Shown here one piece after another: positions 46,431 through 59,227 of a stretch of 64,000 nucleotides of DNA (position 1 is its first letter; each line of letters opens with the position of its first letter). A program made the position numbers and the translations under genes. Under the pieces are notes generated by a model. That model searched no databases, was not told the DNA's origin, and saw only the letters and a program-made list of their open reading frames with translations. This DNA comes from Bromus sterilis (taxonomy: Eukaryota > Streptophyta > Magnoliopsida > Poales > Poaceae): positions 62,976,001 through 63,040,000 of the forward strand of contig OX465598.1 of NCBI GenBank assembly GCA_950022295.1. Direction: 5' to 3'.

Positions 46431-46821
46431 CCTCTTTCAGCTTGCAATCCATCATGGATCGCCAGACGTTGAACCTTTCGGTCCTAGCCTGAACCTGAAA
46501 CATGCCCTTAAGACTCTCGATCATATCGAAAGCCCTAATGTCTTCGAACTGCTGTTGCATCTCGGGCTCCATAGAAACCAACATGAGGCAGCTGATCTCA
46601 GTAGACTCATCCTTGAGTTTCTGATAGGCATTCTTAGCAGCAGTGGTGGCATTATCAGCCGGTTCCTCTGGAAGCGGTTCCTCTAGAACATTTTTCTTTT
46701 TATCATGCTTGAGAACAATTCTCAGATTTCTATACCAGGTGGTAAAGTTTGTTCCATTCAGTTTATCTTTCTCAAGGATGGATTTCAACGCAAAATTGGT
46801 AACTGGAGCAGGTGGTGCCAT
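46378..46821 (-). pseudogene. gag: copia C gag N-terminal part
   Basis: I place the start at ATG 46819-46821 (MAPPAPVTNFALKSILEKDK) because it matches the family N-terminus. The open frame extends further upstream only by chance. It includes GTNFTTWYRNLRIVL and MEPEMQQQFEDIRAFDMIES. The frame is lost near 46400-46430, and the final 14 or so residues are non-native. It resembles gag of X but is clearly a different, more diverged Angela-type family. Confidence 0.88.
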
Positions 46822-47271
46822 TGATCTACAACATAAAATGCAAAAAATACTAAGACATGCATTCATGAAGAGCAAGTCATATTAAACGCTTTAATAAAAT
46901 TACTCCCACTAAGTTCAACATCCCTCTAGTTGATACTAAGTGATTCAGGATCCGATGGGGCGAATTGACTAGTGAGCTTTTGCATCACTGCTAGCCGACT
47001 CGATCTACCGGTAAGCAACTCCTTGCTAATCGCATCAACCATACGACTCCTGTTTGTTGATGAGCATCACATACACACCAACACCTATGCCCCGAAGCCC
47101 AAAACTGTTTTGATAGCCTCGACAAGTTAACCAAGTGCTATGCGTGTAAGTGTCCGACACAAACCCATCACGCCAAGGAGATCTAGAAGCACCCTAATTT
47201 TATAGGCCTACTACTAAACATACAAGACATGTGATGTGCAGCAATTGGGGAGGAAAATTTTACTTGACATT
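46822..47271 (-). other. leader of copia C
   Basis: No gene is seen. Between gag and the start of gypsy D there is a leader of the same style as in X (actcccactaagttcaacatc near 46900; a gtgattca stretch). Its PBS and 5' LTR should lie further right but are displaced by D, outside the window. The last five bases before D are acatt. Confidence 0.65.
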
Positions 47272-48235
47272 TGATGGCAAGAGAGTGTTAATACTCTTCA
47301 AGCCCTCGTTGATTACCCCAAGTGCAGGGTGAGATATAGTGCAGCGGCAAGTTTTCCCTTGGCAAAGATACCAAGGTTTGTCTCCCATAGGAATCCGAAG
47401 GATACAAGAAGGTGGTAAAGTGAACAATGGCGCCGAGGTTGCTAACTTCAACTGGACCTGCACACAGATACAAATAACTTTGCTCCCAACGAGTACAGAG
47501 GAGTTGTCAATTCCTCCGGCCTTGCCGTTTACAAAGGATCAACGCAAGAGATAATGATAGTGGCAACTGAAAGTAAATTGAGGGTGTAAACAATGATATG
47601 AAGATGGACCAAGGTCATGTGATTATCACTAGTGATGTCTCTCTCCCAAAAGACGATAAAAGTGCTAGCGAGGTAAACAAATCACAATTGGGCAATTGAC
47701 AGGATTATGAAGGCACCGCAATGCTAACTATGCTGCAAAGAAAGGAAGGACTCAAAAGAAATGGGCAGTACGCCAAGGTAAGTAGACCGAAATCCATCTG
47801 CATCTACTACTAATCATCCACCTTGAGATATCTATCCAGAACATCTCGCTGGTATTAAGTTGAGAATCCCACCCAAAGTGTAAATCCAAAGCAATAGACA
47901 ACTGCATTAAAAGAACTTTGCGTAAAGTAAACAATCCTTGCATCCGCGGATACAAGCACAGTTGTTTTATCCCTGGTGGCAACAGCACATCCCCTAGTCT
48001 CATGTTTCTGTCACTCAAGCTAGACATCAAGGGGCTGAACCCACAATCAAGCATAACGCTCCCTCTTGGAGTTGCAATAAATCACTTGGCCAAAGTAAAA
48101 CACGGCAACGGAGAACATGCAAGAATTTACTCAAGAACAAAATATAAAAGAGAAGAACCAAATATATTACTCATCACAATCTGAACAGAGTCTCATAATC
48201 CATCAGATCCCAACAAACTCAGCATAGCAACAACA
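47272..48235 (-). repeat. D 3' LTR, left segment
   Basis: From tgatggcaagagagtg to gcatagcaacaaca. It aligns with 24776-25735 of the E LTR (shared accccaagtg, aagataccaag, acaaaggatcaa and ctatgc stretches). The left border is set by the TG start and by the end of the copia C leader. Confidence 0.75.
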
Positions 48236-48543
48236 TGTAAGGCCCGATATGCGGTACTGTTCCAGATCTAGATGTCTCCATCCAGATCCGGGGACGAAGC
48301 ACATATCGGTCCCACCGCGACATATGACATAGCCATATGCCCCAGATTTCCAACATGATATCACAACATTACAGATACAAGGATACAACATCTCATACAA
48401 TTGGCATACAACTGCCTCAAATACAATACAACAACGGAAGTTACATGTCTGAGTACAGACTACAATCAAATGCCTACTGGCAAAGAGAAAAACATCGATC
48501 CCATAACCACACGGGTCCAGGCCCTCCGCCGGGATCCGCCTAA

Positions 48544-48605
48544 CTAGTCGTCGTCGAGTCTCCACGTGAAATGTCGATCACCATACCTGTTGTCGATCAA
48601 GAACA
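48544..48605 (-). other. candidate small exon in the F LTR
   Basis: On the minus strand an acceptor-like ctcttttcag is followed in phase 2 by a frame ending RLDDD and TAG (48544-48546). The second LTR has the same frame at 55309-55248. Position and phase match the exon-like pieces in G and G'. It may be the last exon of an LTR-encoded peptide; this is unproven. Confidence 0.35.
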
Positions 48606-51600
48606 CTGAAAAGAGTTTGGGGGTAGTATCATGAGTACAGAGGTACTCAGCATCCAACTGTAGTGGTCATCTGACCCAGCAAGGACTTCATCACTCGTTA
48701 TTCTAGGACAACTAGTAGTTTACAGTAAGGATGGGGTAAGTGGTGAGGTTGCTGCCGCACTAGCATTTATGAAGTGGCTAACGATCTAGAGAGTAAGATA
48801 AGAAGCCAAGCATTCGATGAGGAATCGCCTCCAACAAGTCTTGCTATCAACTACTTGCGCAATCATAACACCTATCATATCCTTGTCCTCCTCTTCGCAT
48901 CCCGACGAAGAAGAAGCAGTCAAGGCACACACAAACGTTGATCAAGTTATATTAAGATAATCTCAGTTGTTGTTGTCTATGAACAAGGAGTAGGTCTCAA
49001 GTCGTCCATAACCGTGGACACGACTTCTCGAAAAGATTTAACCCTGCGGGGGTGTACCAACTGCCCATTACAAGGCTCCGCACGCACGCCCATCTCTCTC
49101 AGTTGCTACCCATCACAGGCAACCCTTTTATGATTTAGTTCCAAGAGATCCGAAACGATAGGTCCCTCTAGCTAACAACGAACAAATCCGGGTGGCCCCC
49201 GGTGAGTCGACATCCAGCTCAGGAACCGGCCGCGCTCTCGATCTGGTCTCTACCGTATGTCGCAGGTTTGGATAGCCGGTTAATCACACATGGGAAACTG
49301 GGTCCTCAGTCGGACAAAGTGGGCCAGCAAGGGAACTATGTCCTCACTGGTCCGGGTTGGTTTGAAAACTACTGGCAGCTGACCAGCACACACATGGTTT
49401 CAAATGGTAAATCAGCTTGGGCCACCACTAGAAATGCTTGAAGCTAATTAGGTAAGAAAAGGGGACCCCATAAAATCCCACACGCGGTTAGGCACGCTCA
49501 GTCTTAAAACCAATACCCGGAACTCGGATCCTAGGTGACTCGAATGGAACAAAGCATTGGGGCGGGATAGCCTAGACCTTCCATCCTTCGTCGAATATAG
49601 TCAACATTATAATAATCATATCATCAACAACAATATAATAATGTGATATCCCAAACCAAGGAGTAACAGGGTAACAATGTAGCATCCTAAGCATGCATAC
49701 TAAGCAGGGGCTGAGCAACGAGCAATAGTAACATAGCAGTACAAGGTTTGCTGGGAAGGGACATGGCTGTATCGGTTTGACAGAGGATGTAAACATGTGG
49801 TAGGATCAAACATCGAACCTATCCTAAACTAGCATGCAAACCGCTGGTTGAAATAGAATGGATCATAAGTAATGTATAGTCCTTGCCTGTTGATAAGTCG
49901 GGTTCCGAAGGTGTAGTGGATCGCAAGCTCGCATCGTCTCCGAAGGGTACCCGCGGAAGCACACACGACGATAAACACTGGAAAACAATCAACGAGCAAA
50001 CACTCTATTACTACGGGGCAACACAAGATAGAGAAGACATCACACAACACGGCAACGCGATATGGATCTATCGTCGAGAACGGTTACTAACAGTTTAAGT
50101 GGGGTATCGGTCACACACGACGAATACCGCACGTTTACGGTGGTTCAAGTTGCTTAGCTACAGGTGATCAACAAAGGTTGTTAACATGGAAACTCAAGCA
50201 AGCATGGCATAGCACACAAACATGGCAAAAGGTTAAGCATAAAGGAAACTATCTATGCTAGCAAATTTAAGTGAGGCACAACCTATACATGGCATAATAC
50301 TAAGTGTCGCACGATGATTAAAATATTTGGTACTGTTCATCCTAAACCATATTTTAGGTTGGTTAACAGCAGCAAACAATAGCATAAACACAAAGTACAC
50401 GAAAAACTAATCAAGTTACATATAAAGAACACCCCAAACGGAGTTACAGTTAAAAATATATAAGCAAAACAAGTTACGGGCACAATCTGCCAACATTAGG
50501 AAGCACACTTTAGAGCATAAACAGGATAATCAATGCAAACATGCTCACAAATGATATGAAATTAAACTAGACATGACAGGGAAGGCATGGAAAAAAGAAT
50601 CATGCAAATAGGCATCATAGATCAAAAGATATTAAGCATGCAACATGGCATCGCAAAGTAACAGACTTAGTGAAAATCAGAGGTGGCTGTCAACAGAAGC
50701 AGCATAGCAACTTTGGAGCAGAATAACTATATGACCAGGATTGCTAACATGAATATGCAATAAATTTAATGAAAGTAGACATGATGCTTAACAATATGCA
50801 ATTGGAATCACTCAATTCCGATAAACGGTCGCGACACACTCATCGACCGAAGTTGCGACAAAATAACAGTTTCAGCAACAGCAGCACATTAACATCAGGA
50901 TCACCACTTTGGAGAAAGATAAAATTAACATGCAGCAAGAAAATATGGCATGTGAATGCATGGAACTGAAGTAGAAACAATGCTTAACAAGATGCAACAG
51001 GAATCAATCAATTCCGACGAACGGTTGCGAAGCAACCGTCGCCCGAAGTTGCAATAAAATAACAGTTCAACAACAACAGCACAGCTAACGATCTGGTACC
51101 CACTTCGACGCAGAAATAAATTATCTAGACGGCCTCAAACGGAAAAACTTTCTACATACGAACGCTAGAGCACGCAAAACTGAGCAATTCATCTTTTGGG
51201 CGCAACGTGATCTGAGCTACGGATCACTCGTTAATCTAATCGCAAAAGAGCAAAACAGAACAGAAATCTCAGACTTAGTCGTTTTCAGCAGGTTTCAGAG
51301 AAGAAAAAAAAGAAAAAAAAAGAGGGGCTTGGGCCTCTCACCCAAGTGGGCTTCGGCTCAAGGCGGCTTGGCTGGCGTTCGAGGGCTGGCGGGCCGGTGT
51401 AGCTGGGCCGGGAGGCTGGCACGACCCACCACGGCGGCGGCGCGCTGGATCGGGGAGGCCGATCCCGATCCCGTCGGCGTGGCGGCGGCCGGAGGCCTCC
51501 TCCGTTGAGGGCGCGGCTCCGGTGAGGGTCTTGGGAGGCGGGGTCGATGGATCCAGGCGTGGGGCACGCACGGTGGAGGGCACGGGGCCGGTGGCAGACG

Positions 51601-52387
51601 CCTGCGAGGTCCTCGTTTCCGGCCATGGCGCCTTGGAGCGGCGGACGACGAGGCAAGGCGGTGCCGCGGCGCCGTCCTGGACAGAGGGGAGAGAGGTGAG
51701 GCAGAGAAGAGGAAGGAGGAGAGCAGGCGCGAGGGGGAGGGGGACAGCGGCGACGGGGTGGCGCGGCAGCCGGCCGGCGGCTCGCCGGCGCGCGGGCGGC
51801 TTGGAGGAGCTGTTTGGTGAGGCAGCGGCCCCCGGATGGGCTCGGGCGGGCCTGGCGGCGGCCCTGCGGGCCCCGGATCCCTTTGGGGCGACGTGAAGGC
51901 CTTCGGGCCCTCCGATCTTGGATCTGATGGACATAATTGACTGGGATTAGGGTTTCGGTGGAGAGATGGATTTGGTGGCATATTTGAGTGGAGATCAGGG
52001 TGTGGCTGCAACATTTTGGCTAGGGAAACCCTAAAAATGGATGGGAGGACTGGTGGTCTTTATATAGGGTTGGTTTGCTGGCCAGTTTACGCAAATGCCC
52101 TCGGTACCCCTCTCGCGCGTCCGGTGCTCACGTTTCTGACCGCCGGGGGTCCGCAGTACCTACGATTCGGGTAAAACTTCGAACTGCGCGATCAGCGTGT
52201 CGAGCCGGAGGCGTTCACCTCGTGTTGGAACCGTTCTGAGAACATTTTCCGGTGCGCTATAAAAATAACCCGTTTACTTATTAAACGGGGTTTTTCATTC
52301 CGTCGGCTGCGGCTGGTCTCGTGCGGTTTTCGCGACGGTGATCGGGTGAAACCCGGTGTCGCAAAGGTCGAGTGTCAGGGTGGCAAG

Positions 52388-54182
52388 TGTTGGGGTTCGG
52401 GGCAGAAAACACAATTTTTTCATAACCTACGAGACCCATACCCAAGACCTATGCTATGCTGATGCAAGTAACGGACATAAATAGATCACATACCAGTATG
52501 TAGTCCGTTAAGCGGGAAACGTTCCCGCATGAACGTGGTTGGTGTAGTCGTACCGGCAATCCCCGATGCCGCGCAGATCCACGATGACTCCTGTAGCCAC
52601 CCGATCCTTGTAGACCGATGACGGGATTACGTCCCCGTCGGAACGTTGCTGATGAAGACCTCGCGATACGACCACAACGATGTAGTAGCACCACAAGTGT
52701 AGTGCCTCACGGTATTATACACATACAGTATACCCGACGTCCCTCCGGGCTCCGAACCAGTAGAGCAGCGGAAAGAAGATGGATTCGGATCCCGATTCCA
52801 GCAGCACGACGGTGTGCGTATAGTGGAGAAATCCCCAACCAAGTGTAGACTCCAAACAAGGGGAGTCCACTCTAGGAAGGAGAAAGGAGGGAGAGAGATG
52901 AGAGAAACTTGTCTCAAATCAATTTGTATGAAGAAAAAAAGGGCACCCTACCCCTCCTTATATAGGCCAAGGAGGGGTGCCACCCCCCCCCCCCTCCACT
53001 TCCGGGGTGGGACTAATCCCAAGGGAGGGGGGTTTTGGCGCAGCCCTAGGGGGGTGGGCCCCCTCATGGCGCCATGGCCCATGGGGGAGGACTCCCTCTC
53101 CCCCTAATGGGCCCTATGAGGCCCATATGTCTTTTCTTCCATTTTTAATTATATTTAAATACATTTTAATATTTAATTCAGATAATTAAATAATAAAACA
53201 TATATTAAACATTATTAAATATATTTTGAACCTTTCAAAATACCCGGAACAACTTCCGGCCTTCATCAGAACAATTCCGGTGTTCTCTTCAATTTCTCCG
53301 GTGATCCCGAATCAATCCTTACTGCGTCGAGTACCCTTAAGTGTAACACCCTACGGTCCGGGAAACAGCAGACATGATCGAGACAATTCTCATTGATCAA
53401 TGACTAATCAATTGGACCTGGTTACCATCCTTGATAGCCCCTGCACTTCCATCGAATGAACTTCAATCGCTGTTGGATCCGTTAACCGTGTGCCTGTTCC
53501 CTTTGTCCTATGGTACTTTGCTTGTCCGAGGTTTGATCATCGGTATCCAATATACCTAGTTCATCCTCGTTCTCAACAAACAAGTTTACTCGTTCCCGTG
53601 ATATTAAAACTCCGTGACCTAGTCACACGTTTGCAAACTTTATGATGTAACATCACCGAGTGGGCCCAGAGTACCTATCCGTCACACGGATGGACAAATC
53701 CCGCTTTGATATATTTGCGTACTCATCAACCATCTATTTTGGAATACCCAAAGTGCACCGTTATAGCCAGCATATTTCAGTCAGGCGGTGGGATAGAAAT
53801 CAAAGTCTCCTCATAGATGACAATTACGTATGATCATTACGGTCAAAGGATCTGGTCACTACGTTATAGTTATCGCAATGTCGAACTATGTGACTTGATC
53901 ACATCGCAACACTTCTGGTGGGTGTATGTCCATCATATCATTATCCAATGATACGACTCCATTCTCAACGGACGCCATTGTCTCATGATCAGGAAACCTT
54001 GATCATCAATCGCCCAATGGACTAGTATACTAGGGTTAACTAGGGACCTGGTTGTTTGTATACCACACCTGTATTAATGTTTCCGCTTAATACAGTTATA
54101 GCATAGTATCAAACGTATTATGAACTAATGGAATATGCTCGATAAAACATATTTTATTTGCCTCTAGGGCACATTCCCAACA
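52388..54182 (-). mobile_element. copia solo LTR in F (1795 bp, TSD gcaag)
   Basis: TGTTGGGGTTCGG... to ...CATTCCCAACA, the A-type LTR also seen at 4480, here uninterrupted. Flanked by gcaag at 52383-52387 and 54183-54187. The empty site is present in the other F LTR at 59073-59077. A minus-strand TATA box lies at 52958-52965. Compared with the other A-type copies it has an extra stretch of about 65 bp at 52620-52685. No interior is present. Confidence 0.95.
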
Positions 54183-54335
54183 GCAAGGGTCGGTCTCCAT
54201 CCGATACGAGATAAGAGGGGGGAAATAATCGCCGATCGATAAATCGGGGATGCAAACACCGCAAACAAATTAGACAATCAAACAATTCACACCGAAAACA
54301 AATTTTTTTATTTTTGTGAAAACTGGGCTGTTACA

Positions 54336-54939
54336 ATACAACACCACCAACAAGGGATCTCGTCCCGAGATCCAGGACGATCCGAGGGAGAGGGGAAGGG
54401 GAGATAAAAGAGAGTCGACGATTCTTCAACACCACCAACAAGGGACTCTGCTCCATGTCGACGTCGAACTTCTGTCGAGATAAATTTCCGCAGAGAGACG
54501 GCAACGTCGGAAAACGAAACCACCAGTGTCAAGAGGAAGAACGACAATGAAAGCTGGATCAAAGGACAGTGCATTTCGACGCAAGTCGTGAAAACACCGG
54601 GCAAAGGAGGGAGGGAAAAGGACGACCCAGATGATATCTGAAACCGGAGAAGCTAAAGGTACTACAGGAATTCCCACCTGAGATCGGAATCGAGACAATA
54701 CACTGCAAGCAAGGCATTGTAACGGTTCCGATACTCCACACACTCGAGATCCTAGAGTTTGAAAGGGATAAGGCTAGAATAAAACCACTTACGTCACTTG
54801 TCCTGACCAGAGCAAGGGTAAGGAGTAAAAAGAATCCTACTCTCCGATAACTATCTTATGATCTACAAAATAATTTTTGTCTAGACTCGACTTCGACCAA
54901 AGAAGGGCCCCTATGGTCGGTAAGGCTCTGATACCAAGT
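54336..54939 (-). other. F interior: PBS, leader remnant, hairpin and polypurine end
   Basis: On the minus strand it starts beside the LTR with PBS TGGTATCAGAGCC (54924-54936). A leader with tcgaagtcgagtctag, shared with G, follows. It ends with the inverted repeat GGATCTCG/CGAGATCC (54355-54373) and a purine/T-rich end. A 19 bp direct repeat occurs at 54339-54357 and 54427-54445. Short open frames here are not conserved domains; no gag or pol is seen. Confidence 0.85.
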
Positions 54940-57900
54940 TGTAAGGCCCGATATGCGGTACTGTTCCAGATCTAGATGTTTCCATCCAGATCCGGGGACG
55001 AAGCACATATCGGTCCCACCGCGACATATGACATAGCCATATGCCCCGGATTTCCAACATGATATCACAACATTACAGATACAAGGATACAACATCTCAT
55101 ACAATTGTCATACAACTGCCTCAAATACAATACAACAGTGGAAGTTACATGTCTAAGTACAGACTACAATAAAATGCCTACTGGCAAAGAGAAAAACATC
55201 GATCCCATAACCACACGGGTCCAGGCCCTCCGCCGGGATCAGCCTAACTAGTCGTCGTCGAGTCTCCACGTGAAACGTCGATCACCATACCTGTTGTCGA
55301 TCAAGAACCCTGAAAATAGTTTGGGGGTAGTATCATGAGTACAGAGGTACTCAGCATCCAACTGTAGTGGTCATCTGACCCAGCAAGGACTTCATCACTC
55401 GTCATTCTAGGACAACTAGTAGTTTACGGTAAGGATGGGGTAAGTGGTGAGGTTGCTGCCGCACTAGCATTTATGAAGTGGCTAACGATCTAGAGAGTAA
55501 GATAAGAAGCCAAGCATTCGATGAGGAATTGCCTCCAACAAGTCTTGCAATCAACTACCAGCGCAATCATAACACCTATCATATCCTTGTCCTCCTCTTC
55601 GCATCCCGACGAAGAAGAAGCAGTCAAGGCACACACAAACGTTGATCAAGTTATATTAAGATAATCTCAGTTGTTGTTGTCTATGAACAAGGAGTAGGTC
55701 TCAAGTCGTCCATAACCGTGGACACGACTTCTTGAAAAGATTTAACCCTGCGGGGGTGTACCAACTGCCCATTACAAGGCTCCGCACGCACGCCCATCTC
55801 TCTCAGTTGCTACCCATCACAGGCAACCATTTTATGATTTAGTTCCAAGAGATCCGAAACAACAGGTCCCTCTAGCTAACAACGAACAAATCCGGGTGGC
55901 CCCCGGTGAGTCGACATCCAGCTCAGGAGCCGGCCGCGCTCTCGATCTGGTCTCTACCGTATGTCGCGGGTTTGGATAGCCGGTTAATCACACATGGGAA
56001 ACCGGGTCCTCGGTCGGACAAAGTGGGCCAGCAAGGGAACTATGTCCTCACTGGTCCGGGTTGGTTTGAAAACTACTGGCAGCTGACCAGCACACACATG
56101 GTTTCAAATGGTAAATCAGCTTGGGCCACCACTAGAAATGCTTGAAGCTAATTAGGTAAGAAAAGGGGACCCCATAAAATCCCACACGCGGTTAGGCACG
56201 CTCAGTCTTAAAACCAATACCCGGAACTCGGATCCTAGGTGACTCGAATGGAACAAAGCATTGGGGCGGGATAGCCTAGACCTTCCATCCTTCGTCGAAT
56301 ATAGTCAACATTATAATAATCATATCATCAACAACAATATAATAATGTGATATCCCAAACCAAGGAGTAACAGGGTAACAATGTAGCATCCTAAGCATGC
56401 ATACTAAGCAGGGGCTGAGCAACGAGCAATAGTAACATAGCAGTACAAGGTTTGCTGGGAAGGGACATGGCTGTATCGGTTTGACAGAGGATGTAAACAT
56501 GTGGTAGGATCAAACATCGAACCTATCCTAAACTAGCATGCAAACCGCTGGTTGAAATAGAATGGATCATAAGTAATGTATAGTCCTTGCCTGTTGATAA
56601 GTCGGGTTCCGAAGGTGTAGTGGATCGCAAGCTCGCATCGTCTCCGAAGGGTACCCGCGGAAGCACACACGACGATAAACACTGGAAAACAATCAACGAG
56701 CAAACACTCTATTACTACGGGGCAACACAAGATAGAGAAGACATCACACAACACGGCAACGCGATATGGATCTATCGTCGAGAACGGTTACTAACAGTTT
56801 AAGTGGGGTATCGGTCACACACGACGAATACCGCACGTTTACGGTGGTTCAAGTTGCTTAGCTACAGGTGATCAACAAAGGTTGTTAACATGGCAACTCA
56901 ATCAAGCATGGAATAGCACACATACATGGCAAAAGGTTAAGCATAAAGGAAACTATCTATGCTTGTCAATTTAAGTGAGGCACAACCTATACATGGCATA
57001 ATACTAAGTGCCGCACGATGATTAAAATATTTGGTACTGTTCTGTCCTAAAACATATTTTAGGTTGGTTAACAGCAGCAAACAATATCATAAACACAAAG
57101 TACACGAAAAACTAATCAAGTTACATATAAAGAACACCCCAAACGGAGTTACGGTTAAAAAGATATAAGCAAAACAAGTTACGGGCACAATCTGCCAACA
57201 TCAGGAAGCACACTTTAGAGCAATGCATAAACAGGATAATGAATGCAAACATGCTCACAAATGATATGAAATTAAACTATACATGACATGGAAGGCATGG
57301 CAAAAAGAATCATGCAAATAGGCATCATAGATCAAAAGATCTTAAGCATGCAACATGGCATCGCAAAGTAATAAACTTAGTGAAAATTAGAGGTGGCTGT
57401 CAACAACAGCAGCATAGCAACTTTGGAGCAGAATAACTATATTACCAGGATTGCTAACATGAAGATGCAATACATTTAATGAAAGTAGACATGATGCTTA
57501 AAAATATGCAATTGGAATCACTCAATTCCGATAAACGGTCGCGACACACTCATCGACCGAAGTTGCAACAAAATAACAGTTTCATCAACAGCAGCACATT
57601 AACATCAGGATCACCACTTTGGAGAAAGATAAAATCAACATGCATCAATCAAATATGGCATGTTAATGCATGGAACTGAAGTAGAAACAATGATTAACAA
57701 GACGCAACAGGAATTAATCAATTCCGACAAACGGTTGCGAAGCAACCGTCGCCCGAAGTTGCAATAAAATAACAGTTCAGCAACAATAGCACAGCTAACG
57801 ATCTGGTACCCACTTCGACGCAGAAATAAATTATCTAGAAGGCCTCAAACGGAAAAACTTTCTACATACGAACACTAGAACACGCAAAACTGAGCAATTC

Positions 57901-59227
57901 ATCTTTTGGGCGCAACGTGATCCGAGCTACGGATCACTCGTTAATCTAATCGCAAAAGAGCAAAACATAACAGAAATCTCAGACTTAGTCGTTTTCAGCA
58001 GGTTTTAGAGAAGAAAAATAAATAAATAAATAAATAAAAGAAAAAAAAGAGGGGCTTGGGCCTCTCACCCAAGTGGGCTTCGGCCCAGGGCGGCTTGGCT
58101 GGCGTTGGAGGGCTGGCGGGCCGGTGTAGCTGGGCCGGGAGGCTGGCGCGGCCCACCACGGCGGCGGCGCGCTGGATCGGGGAGGCCGATCCCGATCCCG
58201 TCGGCGTGGCGGCGGCCGGAGGCCTCGTCCGGCGAGGGTCTTGGGAGGTGGCGTCGATGGATCCAGGCGTGGGGCACGCACGGTGGAAGGCACGGGGCCG
58301 GTGGCGGACGCCTGCGAGGTCCTCGGCTCCGGCCATGGCGCCTTGGAGCGACGGCCGACGAGTCCAAGCAGTGGCGCGGCGCCGTCCTGGAAAGAGGGGA
58401 GAGAGGTGAGGCAGAGAAGAGGGGGAGGGGGACAGCGGCGACGGGGTGGCGCGGCGGCCGGCCGGCAGCTCGGAGGAGCTCTTCGGTGAGGCAGCGGCCC
58501 CCGGATGGGCTCGGGCGGGCCTGGCAGCGGCCCTGCGGGGCTTGGATCCCTTGGCTGGCTGCTGGATCCCTTCGGGGCGAGGTGGAGGCCTTCTGGCCCT
58601 CCGATCTTGGATCTGATGGCCAGAATTGACTGGGATTAGGGTTTCGGTGGAGAGATGGATTTGGGGGCAGATTTGAGTGGAGATCAGGGGTGTGGCTGCA
58701 AAATTTTGGCTAGGGAAACCCTAAAAATGGATGGGAGGGCTAGTGGTCTTTATATAGGGTTGGTTGGCTGGCCAGTTTACGCAAATGCCCTCAGTACCCC
58801 TCTCGCGCGTCCGGTGCTCACGTTTCTGACCGTCGGGGGTCCGCAGTACCTCCGATTCGGGTAAAACTTCGAACTGCGCGATCAGCGTGTCGAGCCAGAG
58901 GCGTTCACCTCGCGTTGGAACCGTTTTGAGAACATTTTCCGGTGCGCTATAAAAATAACCCGTTTACTTATTAAATGGGGTTTTTCGTTCCGTTGGATGC
59001 GGTTGGTCTCGTGCGGTTTTCGTGACGGTGATCGGGTGAAACCCGGTGTCGCAAAGGTCGAGTGTCAGGGTGGCAAGGGTCGGTCTCCGTCCGATACGAG
59101 ATAAGAGGCGGGGGGAATAATCGCCGATCGATAAATCGGGGATGCAAACACCACAAACAAATCAGACAATCAAACAATTCACACCAAAAACAAAATTTTT
59201 AATTTTTGTGAAAACTGGGCTGTTACA
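54940..59227 (-). repeat. 5' LTR of F (4288 bp)
   Basis: The intact partner of 48236-54335, uninterrupted by the copia solo LTR. TATA box (reversed) at 58748-58756; GC-rich block at 58060-58620. An AAAT microsatellite at 58014-58038 replaces the A/G-rich run seen at the same place in the other LTR (51300-51325). Confidence 0.92.

Larger units (their letters stand above)
26418..46821 (-). pseudogene. copia C gag-pol (Angela-like), split by gypsy G
   Basis: A minus-strand copia polyprotein in two halves: 46821 to 44553 (gag, protease, integrase) and 28019 to 26418 (RT, RNase H). Between them lies gypsy G with a 5 bp TSD. The two halves are in the same reading frame across the insertion. Gypsy E removes the 3' end at 26418, and the leader runs into gypsy D at 47271. 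Several internal breaks are described under the pieces. Confidence 0.88.
48236..54335 (-). repeat. 3' LTR of F, with nested copia solo LTR
   Basis: It begins tgtaaggcccgatatg and ends gggctgttaca on the plus strand. A TATA box (ctttatata, reversed) lies at 52058-52066, followed in the element's direction by a GC-rich block (51340-51900). The copy pairs with 54940-59227. Much of the LTR differs by about 2-3%, but the span 49312-50208 shows no difference that I can see. Confidence 0.9.
48236..59227 (-). mobile_element. non-autonomous gypsy derivative F: 4.3 kb LTRs, 604 bp interior
   Basis: A minus-strand element inserted in the D 3' LTR. Its LTRs (in its own direction TGTAACAGCCC...GGGCCTTACA) lie at 48236-54335 (4300 bp without the solo LTR) and 54940-59227 (4288 bp). 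The interior is only 54336-54939. Flanks are caaca (48231-48235) and cagca (59228-59232), a TSD with one mismatch. PBS, hairpin and polypurine tract remain, but gag-pol is gone. Shared leader and 3' motifs link it to chromodomain elements like G. Confidence 0.9.

Noticed and set aside
49572..49796. Small open frames identical in both F LTRs (also 49829-50050 and 49883-50098)
   Set aside because: The identity extends over the whole 0.9 kb tract, including non-coding parts, so it reflects LTR homogenisation and not coding constraint.
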